Notes: generated by a model from the letters alone, not told the origin. DNA of 64,000 nucleotides from Uliginosibacterium sp. (GCA_016718265.1 JADKDZ010000029.1:186001-250000), one strand, 5' to 3'; numbered from the stretch's first letter, positions 24,974 to 35,157 are shown. Numbers and translations: made by a program.

Positions 24974-26491
24974 ATGACCACCATTCGCCAGGCAGACCTC
25001 GTCGACAGCATCGCCGCCGCGCTGCAGTACATCAGCTACTACCACCCGGTCGATTACATCAAGGGCCTCGCCCGTGCCTATGAGATGGAAGCCAGCCCCG
25101 CCGCCAAGGACGCGATGGCGCAGATCCTGATCAATTCGCGCATGTGTGCCGAGGGCCATCGCCCGATCTGCCAGGACACCGGCATCGTCTCGGTCTTTCT
25201 CAAGGTCGGCATGGACGTGCGCTGGGAAGGCTTCACCGGTTCGCTCAATGACGCCATCAACGAAGGCGTGCGCCGCGCCTATCTGCTGCCGGACAACGTC
25301 TTGCGTGCCTCCGTGCTGAGTGATCCAGCCGGCAAGCGCACGAATACCCGGGACAACACCCCGGCCGTGGTGAACTTCAGCATCGTGCCCGGCGACAAGG
25401 TGGATGTGATCGTCGCCGCCAAGGGCGGTGGCTCCGAAGCCAAGAGCAAGTTTGCGATGCTCAACCCGTCGGATTCCGTCGTCGACTGGGTGCTCAAGAC
25501 TGTGCCGACCATGGGTGCGGGCTGGTGTCCGCCGGGCATGCTGGGCATCGGTATCGGCGGCACCGCCGAGAAAGCCATGCTGCTGGCCAAGGAAGCGCTG
25601 ATGGAGCCGATCGACATTCTCGATCTCATCGCGCGCGGCCCCAAGACCCGCGCGGAGGAACTGCGTATCGAGCTGTACGAGAAGGTCAATGCCCTGGGCA
25701 TTGGCGCGCAAGGCCTCGGTGGCCTCACCACCGTGCTCGACGTCAAGGTGCTCGACTACCCGACCCACGCTGCCAACCTGCCGGTGGCAATGATCCCGAA
25801 CTGTGCCGCCACGCGCCACGCGCACTTTGTGCTCGACGGCAGCGGCCCGGTATTCCTCGATCCACCTTCGCTCGAAGACTGGCCGAGCCTGACCTACGAC
25901 GCGTCCAAGGGCAAACGCGTGAATCTGGACACCGTCACCCGTGAGGAAGTCGCTTCGTGGCGCCCGGGCGACGTTCTATTGCTCAGTGGCAAGATGCTCA
26001 CGGGGCGCGACGCCGCGCACAAGCGCATGACCGACATGTTGAACCGCGGCGAAAAGCTGCCGGTGGATCTGGCCGGCAAGTTCATCTACTACGTTGGCCC
26101 GGTCGACCCGGTGCGTGACGAAGTGGTCGGTCCGGCCGGCCCGACGACGGCGACGCGTATGGACAAGTTCACCGAGCAGGTGCTGGCGCAAACGGGTCTC
26201 TTGGGCATGATCGGCAAATCCGAACGCGGCCCGGTTGCCATTGAGGCGATCAAGAAACACCAGTCGGTGTACCTGATGGCCGTCGGCGGCGCCGCCTACC
26301 TCGTCTCCAAGGCGATCAAGGCCGCGCGCGTGCTGGCCTTCGAAGATCTGGGCATGGAAGCCATCTACGAATTCACCGTGCAGGACATGCCGGTAACCGT
26401 CGCCGTGGATTCCACGGGCATCTCGGTGCACGAGACCGGGCCGAAGGAATGGCAGGCCAGGATTGGCAAGATTCCGGTCAAGACCGCCTGA
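24974..26491 (+). CDS. Fumarate hydratase, class I (iron-sulfur)
   Basis: A 505-residue protein with the two parts of single-chain class I fumarases: an N-terminal alpha domain (about 1-290) with CQDTGIVSVFLKVG and GAGWCPPGMLGIGIGG, and a C-terminal beta domain (about 330-505) with LLLSGKMLTGRDAAHKRM and GPTTATRMDKF. Cysteines at CQDTG, WCPPG and NCAATRH can hold the [4Fe-4S] cluster. It interconverts fumarate and malate in the citric acid cycle. A GAGGGGATGT site precedes the ATG. Confidence 0.94.
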   Translation: MTTIRQADLVDSIAAALQYISYYHPVDYIKGLARAYEMEASPAAKDAMAQILINSRMCAEGHRPICQDTGIVSVFLKVGMDVRWEGFTGSLNDAINEGVRRAYLLPDNVLRASVLSDPAGKRTNTRDNTPAVVNFSIVPGDKVDVIVAAKGGGSEAKSKFAMLNPSDSVVDWVLKTVPTMGAGWCPPGMLGIGIGGTAEKAMLLAKEALMEPIDILDLIARGPKTRAEELRIELYEKVNALGIGAQGLGGLTTVLDVKVLDYPTHAANLPVAMIPNCAATRHAHFVLDGSGPVFLDPPSLEDWPSLTYDASKGKRVNLDTVTREEVASWRPGDVLLLSGKMLTGRDAAHKRMTDMLNRGEKLPVDLAGKFIYYVGPVDPVRDEVVGPAGPTTATRMDKFTEQVLAQTGLLGMIGKSERGPVAIEAIKKHQSVYLMAVGGAAYLVSKAIKAARVLAFEDLGMEAIYEFTVQDMPVTVAVDSTGISVHETGPKEWQARIGKIPVKTA

Positions 26492-26516
26492 GCCGCTGTT
26501 CAGGATCGTAGCGGGA

Positions 26517-26559
26517 GGCAGGCTGGAGAGGCTTATCCATAGGGCATCTTCAGCCTGCC
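26517..26559. repeat. Short hairpin element with CTGGAGAG core
   Basis: GGCAGGCTG at 26517-26525 pairs with CAGCCTGCC at 26551-26559. The loop contains GAGAGGCTTATCCATAGG, which shares GGCTTATCCATA with the gap after mltA (near 11614). It follows the fumarase stop and could also act as a transcription end, though no T run follows. Confidence 0.55.
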
Positions 26560-26634
26560 CGCCTGCAGAGGATTGTTTGACAAGCATTACCTGAACGTTT
26601 GCTTCAAGAACCGCACCCGTAAAGGCTCTTCAGC

Positions 26635-26961
26635 ATGCAGACACGCATTCATCCACACTTTCAGAAAACCCTCCAGCGCCGTTTCATCAAGCTCTGGCTG
26701 AGCGCCGCGCTCAGTATCACCGCCAGTCTGGTGCTGCATCGCCAGGGCTACCCGCAGTGGGGCTGGGTCATGGCGGCGGTGTTCGGCGTGCTCTGTGTGG
26801 GCGGCCTGCTCCTCCTGACCTGGCACCTGTACCACGTCCGCTGCCTGCAATGCGGCGGCAAGACCCGCACCACCAAGGATGCGACGCGCACGCAGTGGGT
26901 CGCGCAGTGCGAGGCCTGCCAGATCGAGTGGGATCTGCAGACCGGCGTGGGCGGCGATTAG
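26635..26961 (+). CDS. Small membrane protein with zinc-ribbon-like tail
   Basis: A 108-residue protein with two hydrophobic helices (about 19-37 and 44-66) followed by a cytoplasmic part with two CxxC pairs (CLQC and CEAC, 22 residues apart) that could bind zinc. I do not recognise a named family. It is convergent with the RND efflux gene. Confidence 0.7.
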   Translation: MQTRIHPHFQKTLQRRFIKLWLSAALSITASLVLHRQGYPQWGWVMAAVFGVLCVGGLLLLTWHLYHVRCLQCGGKTRTTKDATRTQWVAQCEACQIEWDLQTGVGGD

Positions 26962-26979
26962 GCCGCGCTGCGGGAAAGT

Positions 26980-29900
26980 CTACGCGCCGTCCTGCTTCAC
27001 GACCTCGACCGGCTTGTGCCGGCGCAGCCAGATCACCAGATCGTCCAGCCAGGTGAAGATCACCGGCACCACCACCAGGGTGAGCAGGGTGGAGGCGATC
27101 ACGCCGCCGATGATGGCGTGCGCCATGGGCGCGCGCTGCTCCGAGCCCTCGCCCACCGATAACGCCAGCGGCATCATGCCAAAAACCATCGCGAAGGTGG
27201 TCATCAGGATCGGGCGCAAGCGCACCCGGCCGGCCTCGGCAATCGCTTCCACGCGCGCCATGCCCTCGGCACGGGCCTTGTTCACAAAGTCGATCAGCAG
27301 GATGGCATTCTTGGTGACCAGGCCCATCAGCATGATGACGCCGATGATCGAGAAGATGTTCAGGGTGCTGCGGGTGAGCAGTAGCGCGAGCATTACGCCG
27401 ATCAGCGAGAGCGGCAGCGAGCTCATGATCGCCAGTGGCTGCGTGAAGCTGCCAAACTGGCTGGCCAGCACCATGTAGATGAAGAGGATCGCCATGAGCA
27501 GGGCCGAGCCGGCATAGGCGGCGGATTCGGCCATGTCGCGGCTGGCGCCGCCGAGGTCAAACCGGTAGCCCGGCGGCAGGGTGATGCCCGCGACGATCTC
27601 CTTGAGTTCGGCCGAAACTTCGCCCAGCGGGCGGCCATCCAGGCTCGCAGTGACGGCCACTTCGCGGAACAGCGAGCGGCGGTTGATCTGCGAGGGCGCG
27701 GTTGTTTCACGGATCTCGGCCACCTGGGCGAGCGGAATCATCGCCGGCCGCCCGGTCTGCGGGTCGCTCATGCGGCTGGCAAAGGGCAGCTGCTCCAGCG
27801 CGATGCGCGAGCTGCGCTGATCGATGGGTAGCCGCACCTTGACATCGTAATTTTCCCCTTCGGGCGAGAGCCAGGAGGTGGCCGCTTCACCGGCAATGAG
27901 CGGGCGGAGCGCGTTGCCCACGCTGGCAAGCGAGAGGCCCACCTGGGCGGCCACGTCACGATTCAATTCCACGGCGAGCGTCGGCTTGACCGCCCGCAGG
28001 CTCGTGTCCAGATCCACCACGCCGCGCACCTTGGCGAGCTTGGTCGTGACTTCGTCGGCAATCCGTTTCAGCTCGCCGAACTCGCTGCCCTGGATCGAAA
28101 GATAGATCGGCTTCTGTCCGCCGCCCGGCCCGCTGGCCACCACGATGCTCTTCAGGGTGATGCCGGCAATGCGGTTGATGCGGTCGCGCAGCAGGGGCGT
28201 GAGCTGCTTGGTGCTGCGCGCACGTTTGGCACGCGGCACGAAGTTGATGTCGATGTTGCCGGCATTCTTGCCCTGCGCGCCTGCGACGTTGACCGAGACA
28301 TAGGTCTCCTCCACCTCCGGGAACTCGTGCAGCGCCTGCTCCACCTGGCGGGCCTTGGCCTCGGTGTAGTCGAGCGCTGCACCCTCCGGCGCATCGAATC
28401 GAACCTGCAGGCGCGAGATATCGGCTTCGGGCACAAACTCGCCGCCCACCACCTTGGCCAGCGCCACCGCGCCGATCAGCGACACCGTGGCGATGAGCAT
28501 CACCGCCAGGCGATGGGCGAGGCTCCAGTGAATGAGCCGGGCATACGTCTCGGACAGGCGATCCATCATGCGCTCGAAGCCGTTGAGCACCGGCGCCAGC
28601 AGGCCACGGCGCTTGTGGGCGTGGGCATCGGGGTCGGGCCAGACGGAGGAGAGCATCGGGTCCAGCGTGAAGCTCACGAACATCGAGATCACCACGGCCG
28701 CCGTCACGGTCAGCCCGAAGGCAAAGAAGAATCGGCCGATGATGCCGCCCATGAAGCCCACCGGCAGGAAGACCGCCACGATGCTCATGGTGGTGGCAAA
28801 CACCGCGAGGCCGATTTCCCGCGTGCCGTCCATGGCCGCGTTGAAGGCTGTCTTGCCCATGGCGGCATGGCGCACGATATTCTCGCGCACGACAATGGCA
28901 TCGTCGATGAGCAGGCCGACGCAGAGCGAGAGTGCCATCAGCGTCATCACGTTGATGGTGAAACCGGCCACGTAGAGAAAGAAGAAACTGCCGAGCAGGG
29001 CCACCGGCAGCGTGAGGCCGGTGATGATGGTGCTGCGCCAGGAACCCAGGAAGAGGAACACGATCAGCACCGTGAGCAGGGCGCCTTCGAGCAGGTTCTC
29101 TTCCACATTGGCGAGCGCATTGCGCACCCCGCGCGAGCTGTCACTGAGCACCGAGAGTTCGATGCCCTGCGCGGCCAGCTCCGCCCCCAGCTGGGCAGTG
29201 CGGGCCCGCACGAGCTTGGCGACTTCGATGGTGTTGCCACCCTGTACCTTCAGGATATCCAGCGTCAGCGCGGGTTTGCCATTCACCATCGAAATCGATT
29301 CGCGTTCGGCTTCGCCGTCGATGACCTTGGCAATCTGGCCGAGGTAGATGGCGGTGTTGCCGCGCTTGCTGACCACGATGCGCTCGAAGTCCTGCGGCTT
29401 GGCGAGCCGTCCCTTGATCTGCACCTGCTGCTCCACCGAACGCACCACGATGCTGCCGGCGGGCAGTTCGAGGTTGTCTTCCTTCAGCGCCGCAATCACC
29501 TGGTCGGCGCCCACGCCAAAGCTGCGCATCGCATCCGGGTTGAGCTGGATCTGGATTTCGCGCTTGGTGCCGCCGACGAGGTTGACCTGCCCGACGCCGG
29601 TCAGCGTCTGGTACTGCTTGCGGATGGTTTGATCGGCGCGTGTGGTGAGTTCGCGCATCGACAGCGTGGGCGAGGTGACGGCGACGCTGACGATGGGGCG
29701 ATCATCGGGGTTGAAGCGCGAAATGACGGGTTCATTGATCTCCTTGCGGAAACCGGTCTTGATGCCCGCCACTTTCTCGCGGACGTCCTGCACCGCGGCT
29801 TCGGGATCGACCGACAGCTCGAATTCCGTGACAACGACCGAGCGCCCCTGATAGGAGTACGAGTAGAGATTCTTCACGCCGTTGATGGCAGACAGGCCTT

Positions 29901-30105
29901 CTTCGACCTTGCGCGAAATGTCCGTCTCCACCACTTCCGACGAGGCGCCGGGGTAGCCCGTGACCACCACCACGATGGGGAATTTGACGTCCGGAAACTC
30001 TTCGACCGATAAGCGCTTGTACGAGAAAGCCCCCAGCACCAGCAGGGCAAACATCATCATGGCCGCAAAGACCGGGTTATTCAGGCTGACGCGTGTGAAC
30101 CACAC
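26980..30105 (-). CDS. RND efflux transporter permease (HAE1/AcrB-like)
   Basis: A 1041-residue inner-membrane pump subunit. It has the RND layout: helix 1 at the N-terminus (FTRVSLNNPVFAAMMMFALL), a large periplasmic loop, helices 2-6 with LCVGLLIDDAIVVREN carrying the paired aspartates of the proton relay, and a second half with the same pattern (GLVTKNAILLIDFVNKARAE). It exports drugs or other hydrophobic compounds with proton entry. The adaptor gene lies 51 bases upstream on the same strand. No outer-membrane channel gene follows, so a shared TolC-like protein is likely. Confidence 0.93.
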   Translation of the reverse strand: MWFTRVSLNNPVFAAMMMFALLVLGAFSYKRLSVEEFPDVKFPIVVVVTGYPGASSEVVETDISRKVEEGLSAINGVKNLYSYSYQGRSVVVTEFELSVDPEAAVQDVREKVAGIKTGFRKEINEPVISRFNPDDRPIVSVAVTSPTLSMRELTTRADQTIRKQYQTLTGVGQVNLVGGTKREIQIQLNPDAMRSFGVGADQVIAALKEDNLELPAGSIVVRSVEQQVQIKGRLAKPQDFERIVVSKRGNTAIYLGQIAKVIDGEAERESISMVNGKPALTLDILKVQGGNTIEVAKLVRARTAQLGAELAAQGIELSVLSDSSRGVRNALANVEENLLEGALLTVLIVFLFLGSWRSTIITGLTLPVALLGSFFFLYVAGFTINVMTLMALSLCVGLLIDDAIVVRENIVRHAAMGKTAFNAAMDGTREIGLAVFATTMSIVAVFLPVGFMGGIIGRFFFAFGLTVTAAVVISMFVSFTLDPMLSSVWPDPDAHAHKRRGLLAPVLNGFERMMDRLSETYARLIHWSLAHRLAVMLIATVSLIGAVALAKVVGGEFVPEADISRLQVRFDAPEGAALDYTEAKARQVEQALHEFPEVEETYVSVNVAGAQGKNAGNIDINFVPRAKRARSTKQLTPLLRDRINRIAGITLKSIVVASGPGGGQKPIYLSIQGSEFGELKRIADEVTTKLAKVRGVVDLDTSLRAVKPTLAVELNRDVAAQVGLSLASVGNALRPLIAGEAATSWLSPEGENYDVKVRLPIDQRSSRIALEQLPFASRMSDPQTGRPAMIPLAQVAEIRETTAPSQINRRSLFREVAVTASLDGRPLGEVSAELKEIVAGITLPPGYRFDLGGASRDMAESAAYAGSALLMAILFIYMVLASQFGSFTQPLAIMSSLPLSLIGVMLALLLTRSTLNIFSIIGVIMLMGLVTKNAILLIDFVNKARAEGMARVEAIAEAGRVRLRPILMTTFAMVFGMMPLALSVGEGSEQRAPMAHAIIGGVIASTLLTLVVVPVIFTWLDDLVIWLRRHKPVEVVKQDGA

Positions 30106-30156
30106 GATAGGGCTCCCGTGACAAGAGGGGTCGCCGCAATGGCGGGGAAATGCGGC

Positions 30157-31260
30157 TTAGCGCACGACGAGCTTGCGTGACAGGTCGAGCAGGGGCACGC
30201 GCGCCAGCAACACCTGCTCGCCGGCGCGGAGCCCAGCGCGGACTTCGACCTGGCCGCTGCGCTCGTCGCGAATGCCGAGTTCGAGCATGCGGCGCTCCAG
30301 CCGGTCACCCACCCGCACCAGCGCCCAGGGCTTGCCATTGTCGTCGCGCAAGGCCTGGTCGGAGATTGAAAGCGCCTTCTCGCGCCCAGCCACCACAATC
30401 TCGCCCCGCGCGACCATGCCACCCTTGAGTGCTTCGCTGCGATTGGCCACGCGGATGAACACCGGGATCATGCGTGAGGCATCCTCCGCCACCGGTGAGA
30501 TGCGCTCGATGCGCCCTGCCACCGGCTCGCTCACCCCTTCGACGGTCAAGGTGACGGCTTGACCGATCTGGATGGCGCCGATCTCACTCATCGGCAGCTT
30601 GGCGGCGAATTCGAGCTCGGTCAGGTCCACCACCGCGAACAGGCGGGCATTGGCCCCCACGTGCTGCCCCACTTCGATGGACCGCTCCGACACCACGCCC
30701 TTGAGGGGCGCGCGGATGGTGGCCTTCGGCAGCGCCTGCACGGTCAGGGTCAGCTGCGCTTCGCGTGCACGAAAGTTCTCGCGGGCTGAAGCCAGCGCGC
30801 CGCGGCTGTTGTCCAGGCTATTGGCTGAAATGAAGTTCTTGGCCTGCAATTCTTCGTTGCGCTGCTGGGTGCGCTCGGCCAGATCCAGCTGGGCGCGCGC
30901 CGCCGCCACATTGGCACGGCTCTCGGCGATGCGGCTGTTGATGTCTTGCGGATCCATGCGCGCCAGAACCTGGCCCTGCGCGACCTTGTCGCCGGTGCGA
31001 ACGTTGATTTCGGCGATCCGCCCCTCCACTTCGGCCGTCAGCAAGGTCTGGCGCAGCGGCACCAGCAGGCCGGCCACCGCCACGGAGCGGGCCAGCGGCC
31101 CTTCGCTGACGGCAATGAGGTCGACGCTGGCGACTTCCAGCACGCGAGGTGCCGCGTTGGCTGTGCTCGGCGCTGGCCCGGCCGGTCTCGATTTCACAAC
31201 CACAAATGCCGCAACGGCCAGTGCGGCAAGGGATGCAGCGATCCAGATCCGCGGTTTCAC
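30157..31260 (-). CDS. RND efflux periplasmic adaptor (membrane fusion protein)
   Basis: A 367-residue protein with an N-terminal membrane anchor or signal (residues 7-23), a lipoyl-like half-motif (VEGRIAEINVRTGDKVAQGQ), a helical hairpin (about 108-165), the second lipoyl half (KATIRAPLKGVVSERSIEVG) and beta-barrel and membrane-proximal domains. It links the pump encoded just downstream to an outer-membrane channel. The two genes form an operon. Confidence 0.92.
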   Translation of the reverse strand: MKPRIWIAASLAALAVAAFVVVKSRPAGPAPSTANAAPRVLEVASVDLIAVSEGPLARSVAVAGLLVPLRQTLLTAEVEGRIAEINVRTGDKVAQGQVLARMDPQDINSRIAESRANVAAARAQLDLAERTQQRNEELQAKNFISANSLDNSRGALASARENFRAREAQLTLTVQALPKATIRAPLKGVVSERSIEVGQHVGANARLFAVVDLTELEFAAKLPMSEIGAIQIGQAVTLTVEGVSEPVAGRIERISPVAEDASRMIPVFIRVANRSEALKGGMVARGEIVVAGREKALSISDQALRDDNGKPWALVRVGDRLERRMLELGIRDERSGQVEVRAGLRAGEQVLLARVPLLDLSRKLVVR

Positions 31261-31397
31261 GAGCGATCCTCTCTGGGGTACGAAAGAAAACAGGCCGATT
31301 CAGCAGGAATCGACCTGTTCGATGGCAGGAGTGTAGTCCGCGAACCGGCGCACACACATTAATCCGGCATTAAGGGCGCGCGGACGCTATCCGGCAT

Positions 31398-31988
31398 TCA
31401 CTCCGTGCGCGCCAGCCTATCCAGCAAATGCCGGCAGGCCGCGCCGCGATGGCTGAGGGTGTTCTTGAGTTCGGGCGGAATTTCGGCGGCACTTTGTTCG
31501 AGCGCCGGCAGCCAGAACAAGGGGTCGTAGCCGAAGCCGCCGCTGCCGCGCGGGGCGGGCAGGATCTCGCCGTGCCATTCGCCTTCGGCAATGATCGGCT
31601 GCGGGTCGCTGGCGCTGGTGACGAAGACCAGCACGCAGACATAGTGGGCGCGGCGGTCGCTCACCTCGCGCAGACGCGTCAGCAGCAGCGCGTTGTTGGC
31701 CTCGTCGGATTTGGGCTCGCCGGCAAAGCGCGCAGACTGTACGCCGGGCGCGCCACCCAGCGCTGATACGCAGATGCCCGAATCATCGGCCAGCGCTGGC
31801 AGGCCGGTGGCGAGCGAAGCGTGGCGGGCCTTTGCCAACGCGTTTTCCACGAAGGTACCGTGCGGCTCCTCCGCTTCACCCACCCCCAGCTCAGCCTGGG
31901 GGACAACTTCCCAGCCCAACGGCGCGAGCAGGGTCTGGAATTCGCGCAGCTTGCCGACGTTGTTTGATGCCATGACGAGTTTCTTCAT
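31398..31988 (-). CDS. rdgB: XTP/dITP diphosphatase (RdgB/HAM1)
   Basis: A 196-residue nucleotide-pool cleaner with the N-terminal motif MASNNVGKLREF, the active-site segment GLPALADDSGICVSALGGAPG, and GSGGFGYDPLFWLP near the end. It removes inosine and xanthosine triphosphates. The insert SDPQPIIAEGEWHGEI fits the family. It is 137 bases downstream of the efflux adaptor start and reads away from the exported hydrolase in the same direction. Confidence 0.95.
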   Translation of the reverse strand: MKKLVMASNNVGKLREFQTLLAPLGWEVVPQAELGVGEAEEPHGTFVENALAKARHASLATGLPALADDSGICVSALGGAPGVQSARFAGEPKSDEANNALLLTRLREVSDRRAHYVCVLVFVTSASDPQPIIAEGEWHGEILPAPRGSGGFGYDPLFWLPALEQSAAEIPPELKNTLSHRGAACRHLLDRLARTE

Positions 31989-32124
31989 CTGCCTGACTCC
32001 CGATGCGTTTTCCGGCGAGCGCGGCGGCAGGGGCCGGGCCGCATGCCCGCCGCGTCATTCGGCGAGCATTGTTTCACAATCCGGCGGATCGGACAGCCCG
32101 GTTGTTCAGGCCAGCGCGGCGGGA

Positions 32125-32865
32125 TCAATCCCGCGGCGCGGCGCCGACATGGCTGTCGAGCCAGCGCAGGACTTCATCGGCCAGGCCAGGCGTGTCTTCG
32201 TGACTGAGCATCACGGTGCCGTGCGCGCTGGTGTCATAAATGTGGAGCTGTACTTCGCCCTTGAGCAAGCGTGCATAGTCGAGGGCGCCGTTGGCGAAAA
32301 TGCGGTCGAACCGGCCCGCGGCAAGATAGGCGGAACGCCCGTCGTAGCTCTCCAGCAAGGCGGGGATCGTCTTGCCTTCTGGCAGGACGCTGGAGAAATT
32401 GCCGGGCGCCGATAGCGAGACCACCGTGGCACATTGCGCATCCAGCGCGCAGGCGAGCAAGGCGGTGCTGCCCCCGATGCTGGCGCCGGCAGCGGCGACC
32501 TGCGCCTCATCGATCCCGGCTTGCTGGCGCAACCACTGCATCCACGCGACGGCATCGGTCGCGGCAAGCAACCAGTTGCGCTCGCCACCGGTCTCACCGA
32601 AGCCACGCTGGTCAACCGCGAGCACATTGAAGCCGGCCGCGGTCAGCCGGGGGACCAGCGGGGCCCAGCCACCGCGGTTGCCGCCCATCATGTGCAGCAG
32701 CAGCACGGCGCGGCTCGCGGGTTTGTCACTCCGCACCCAGTCAGCTTTGAGGACGAGACCATCCGCCGCTTTGAGCGACACGGCTTCTGGCGCCGCCGCC
32801 CGGGCGACGGGCAGTGCAAGGCTCATCAGGCAGGCGAGGGCGAAGGGGATGAGGTAACGCGGCAT
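32125..32865 (-). CDS. Exported alpha/beta hydrolase
   Basis: A 246-residue protein with a signal peptide (residues 1-23, cleavage after ARA). The fold is alpha/beta hydrolase: oxyanion region LLLHMMGGNRGGW, nucleophile elbow AAGASIGGST (Ser in GASIGG), an acidic residue near FDRIFAN and a candidate catalytic His in TSAHGTVML. The substrate is unknown; dienelactone-hydrolase-like relatives are common. Probably periplasmic. Confidence 0.82.
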   Translation of the reverse strand: MPRYLIPFALACLMSLALPVARAAAPEAVSLKAADGLVLKADWVRSDKPASRAVLLLHMMGGNRGGWAPLVPRLTAAGFNVLAVDQRGFGETGGERNWLLAATDAVAWMQWLRQQAGIDEAQVAAAGASIGGSTALLACALDAQCATVVSLSAPGNFSSVLPEGKTIPALLESYDGRSAYLAAGRFDRIFANGALDYARLLKGEVQLHIYDTSAHGTVMLSHEDTPGLADEVLRWLDSHVGAAPRD

Positions 32866-32967
32866 GGTCTGCTCCTGAGTGGACGATGGTCAAACCTTAC
32901 GCCGGCAGACGGATTGCCGCCATGCCGCGTCAGCAATCCGTCTGTGCGCCGCTGCAATCGAGCGGAC

Positions 32968-33879
32968 TCAGGCCGGCGTGCGACGATAGTCGGCCGGGCT
33001 CACGCCGTGGTGGGCGCGGAAGGCGCGCGAGAAATGGCTGGCGCTGTCATAGCCGACCCGACTGAGGATCTCGCTCACCGGCAGCTCGGTGTCGCGAAGC
33101 AGGTTGGCGGCCATGGTCATGCGCAGACTGCTGAGGTAGCCGCGCATGGTCATGCCGGTGCGCTGGCGGATGTAGGCATTGAGGCTGGTGCGATTGCTGC
33201 AGCATTGGCGCGAGAGGCGCTCCAGCGTCCAGTCTTCGGCATAGCGGCAGTTCAGGATCAGCAGGGCGGCGCTGAGATCGTCACGCGCAGGCGCGGCAGG
33301 CACCAGCGGCTGTGGGCCGCTGGCAGGGGACGCCGCCTGCTCATCGCGCAGCAAACGCAGCATGAACAGCAGCTCGATCAGGTAAGACCGCGCGCGGCAG
33401 GGCCACAAAGGGGAGTCCTGACCTTGCAGCGCGTCCTGGAGCCGGTCCAGACTCTCAAGCAGACGTCGCGCCGATTCGGGCGGGAGGGCCAGCGCGCAGG
33501 GGTGCGCCGTTCGTCGGGCAAAGGGTTCAATGAGAAAGAAGTCCTGCCTGACTGTGCCGCTCAGGCCTTCAGGCGATTGCGGCAGGCCGTCAAGTCGCAG
33601 CGCATCGTTGATGACGCAGGGGTCGAAGGCGACACAGCGGCCGCGCAGATCGACTGCTCGCACGACCGCCGGCTGGACCTGCTCGCCGAGCAGCAAGACG
33701 GCCGGTGCGCTGATCATGTGTTGCACACCGTCGGCGCCGCGCAGCCAGGCAGCACCGTGCTCAAGCACGCAGAGCAGGTAGTGCGGCGGATGATCAGCAG
33801 CGGGCATCGGCCATGCGGGATGAACGCCGATGTGCATGACATAGTCGGGGTAAAAAGCGTGGCTTGCCGTCCAGAGCAT
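32968..33879 (-). CDS. AraC-family transcription regulator
   Basis: A 303-residue protein. The N-terminal two thirds form a cupin-like sensing part (HPPHYLLCVLEHGAAW). The C-terminal 100 residues contain both HTH motifs of AraC: LERLSRQCCSNRTSLNAYIR and VSEILSRVGYDSASHFSRAF, ending HHGVSPADYRR. It lies 62 bases downstream of an MFS drug-efflux gene on the same strand and may control it. The effector is unknown. Confidence 0.88.
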   Translation of the reverse strand: MLWTASHAFYPDYVMHIGVHPAWPMPAADHPPHYLLCVLEHGAAWLRGADGVQHMISAPAVLLLGEQVQPAVVRAVDLRGRCVAFDPCVINDALRLDGLPQSPEGLSGTVRQDFFLIEPFARRTAHPCALALPPESARRLLESLDRLQDALQGQDSPLWPCRARSYLIELLFMLRLLRDEQAASPASGPQPLVPAAPARDDLSAALLILNCRYAEDWTLERLSRQCCSNRTSLNAYIRQRTGMTMRGYLSSLRMTMAANLLRDTELPVSEILSRVGYDSASHFSRAFRAHHGVSPADYRRTPA

Positions 33880-33941
33880 GGCGATTCACATTCCTTGTAC
33901 AGAGCGCACGGTGAAGCGTAGCAGAGCCGGCGCTGCCGGGC

Positions 33942-35141
33942 TCAGGGTGGCGGGTGTGTCGCCGGGGCGAGCATGAAATGCAATGCTGCGCTCAGCGCAG
34001 CCAGCACGAGCATTGCCGCCATCGCCCAAGCCATGGCCAGCGTGCTGTGCCAGAGCAATGGCGACACGAAGCCGGCGAGACCGGCCATCAGCATGTTCTG
34101 GATGAATCCCTGACAACTCGCCGCCGTGCCGCGCTGAGCCGGAAACATGTCGAGTGCGATCAGCGCCATGCAGGGGAAGGCGAGGCTCATCGCAAAGGTG
34201 TGCAGGGCGATTTGCGGAATCCGGGTTGCAACCGTCTCCGCCAGCCCGTAATTCGCCAGCAGATTCCACAGGCTGGCCACGGCGGCAATCCCGAACGCGA
34301 GAAAGATGGTGCGCCTGGGCGTCAGTCGTCCGGCCAGCAGGCTGGAACACCACGAGCCGGCCAGCATGCCCGCAACGATAGGCACAAACAACCAGCCGAA
34401 CTCTGTGGCTTTGAGATGAAGGTGCTGGATCAGGAAGACCGGCGCCGACATCACATACTGAAAGAAGGCCGCGAAGAACAGCGACATGGCCAGCACCATG
34501 GCCACAAACGCCGGGCTGCCGAGGATGCTGCCGTAGGCCTTGAGCAGGTAGGTGGGGTGCAGCGACTGCCGCTGTGCAGGCGGGAGGGTTTCCGGCAGGT
34601 AGCGCCAGGTCACAAAAATCTGCACCGCGCCGAGCAGTACCAGCAGCACGAAGATCGACCGCCAGCCGAAGGCTTCGGACAAGGCGCCGCCGATCATGGG
34701 CGCAATGGCGGGTGCAATCGAAAACACCATGGCCACATGCGACATCAGCCGCTGTGCCGCCGCACCCTCCAGTACATCGCGCACCACGGCGCGGCCCACG
34801 ATGACACCGACCCCGGACGACATGCCCTGCAGCGCGCGACCCAGCCACAGCATCTGGATCGAGGTGGCGGCAACGCACACCACCGACGCCAGCACGAACA
34901 GACCCAGCCCCCACAGCAGCACCCGGCGCCGCCCGAGCGCATCCGAAATCGCGCCATGCCAGAGCATCATGATCGAGAACGGCAGCATGTAGGCCGTGAG
35001 CGACTGCTGCATCGCCAGCGGCGTGGTGGCCAGCCCCCGCTCGATGGCGGGGAAAGCCGGCAGATAGGTATCGATGGCAAACGGGCCGATCGCATTCAGC
35101 AAGGCGAGGATGATCGCCAGCCACAGGTAAGGGATTTGCAT
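33942..35141 (-). CDS. Bcr/CflA-type MFS drug efflux transporter
   Basis: A 399-residue protein with twelve hydrophobic segments. The first reads IILALLNAIGPFAIDTYLPA with the Asp-Thr-Tyr-Leu-Pro motif of the Bcr/CflA group; the MFS signature between helices 2 and 3 is ISDALGRRRVLLWGL. Relatives export bicyclomycin, chloramphenicol or similar compounds. The ATG at 35141 is chosen because it starts directly before helix 1; the frame is open far upstream. The AraC gene follows in the same direction. Confidence 0.9.
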   Translation of the reverse strand: MQIPYLWLAIILALLNAIGPFAIDTYLPAFPAIERGLATTPLAMQQSLTAYMLPFSIMMLWHGAISDALGRRRVLLWGLGLFVLASVVCVAATSIQMLWLGRALQGMSSGVGVIVGRAVVRDVLEGAAAQRLMSHVAMVFSIAPAIAPMIGGALSEAFGWRSIFVLLVLLGAVQIFVTWRYLPETLPPAQRQSLHPTYLLKAYGSILGSPAFVAMVLAMSLFFAAFFQYVMSAPVFLIQHLHLKATEFGWLFVPIVAGMLAGSWCSSLLAGRLTPRRTIFLAFGIAAVASLWNLLANYGLAETVATRIPQIALHTFAMSLAFPCMALIALDMFPAQRGTAASCQGFIQNMLMAGLAGFVSPLLWHSTLAMAWAMAAMLVLAALSAALHFMLAPATHPPP

Positions 35142-35157
35142 CAGGGGGAGGTTCGGG

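Noticed and set aside
28327..30012. Plus-strand open frame of 561 codons opposite the RND permease
   Set aside because: Shadow of a well-conserved transporter gene; composition is His/Asp/Arg-rich without motifs.
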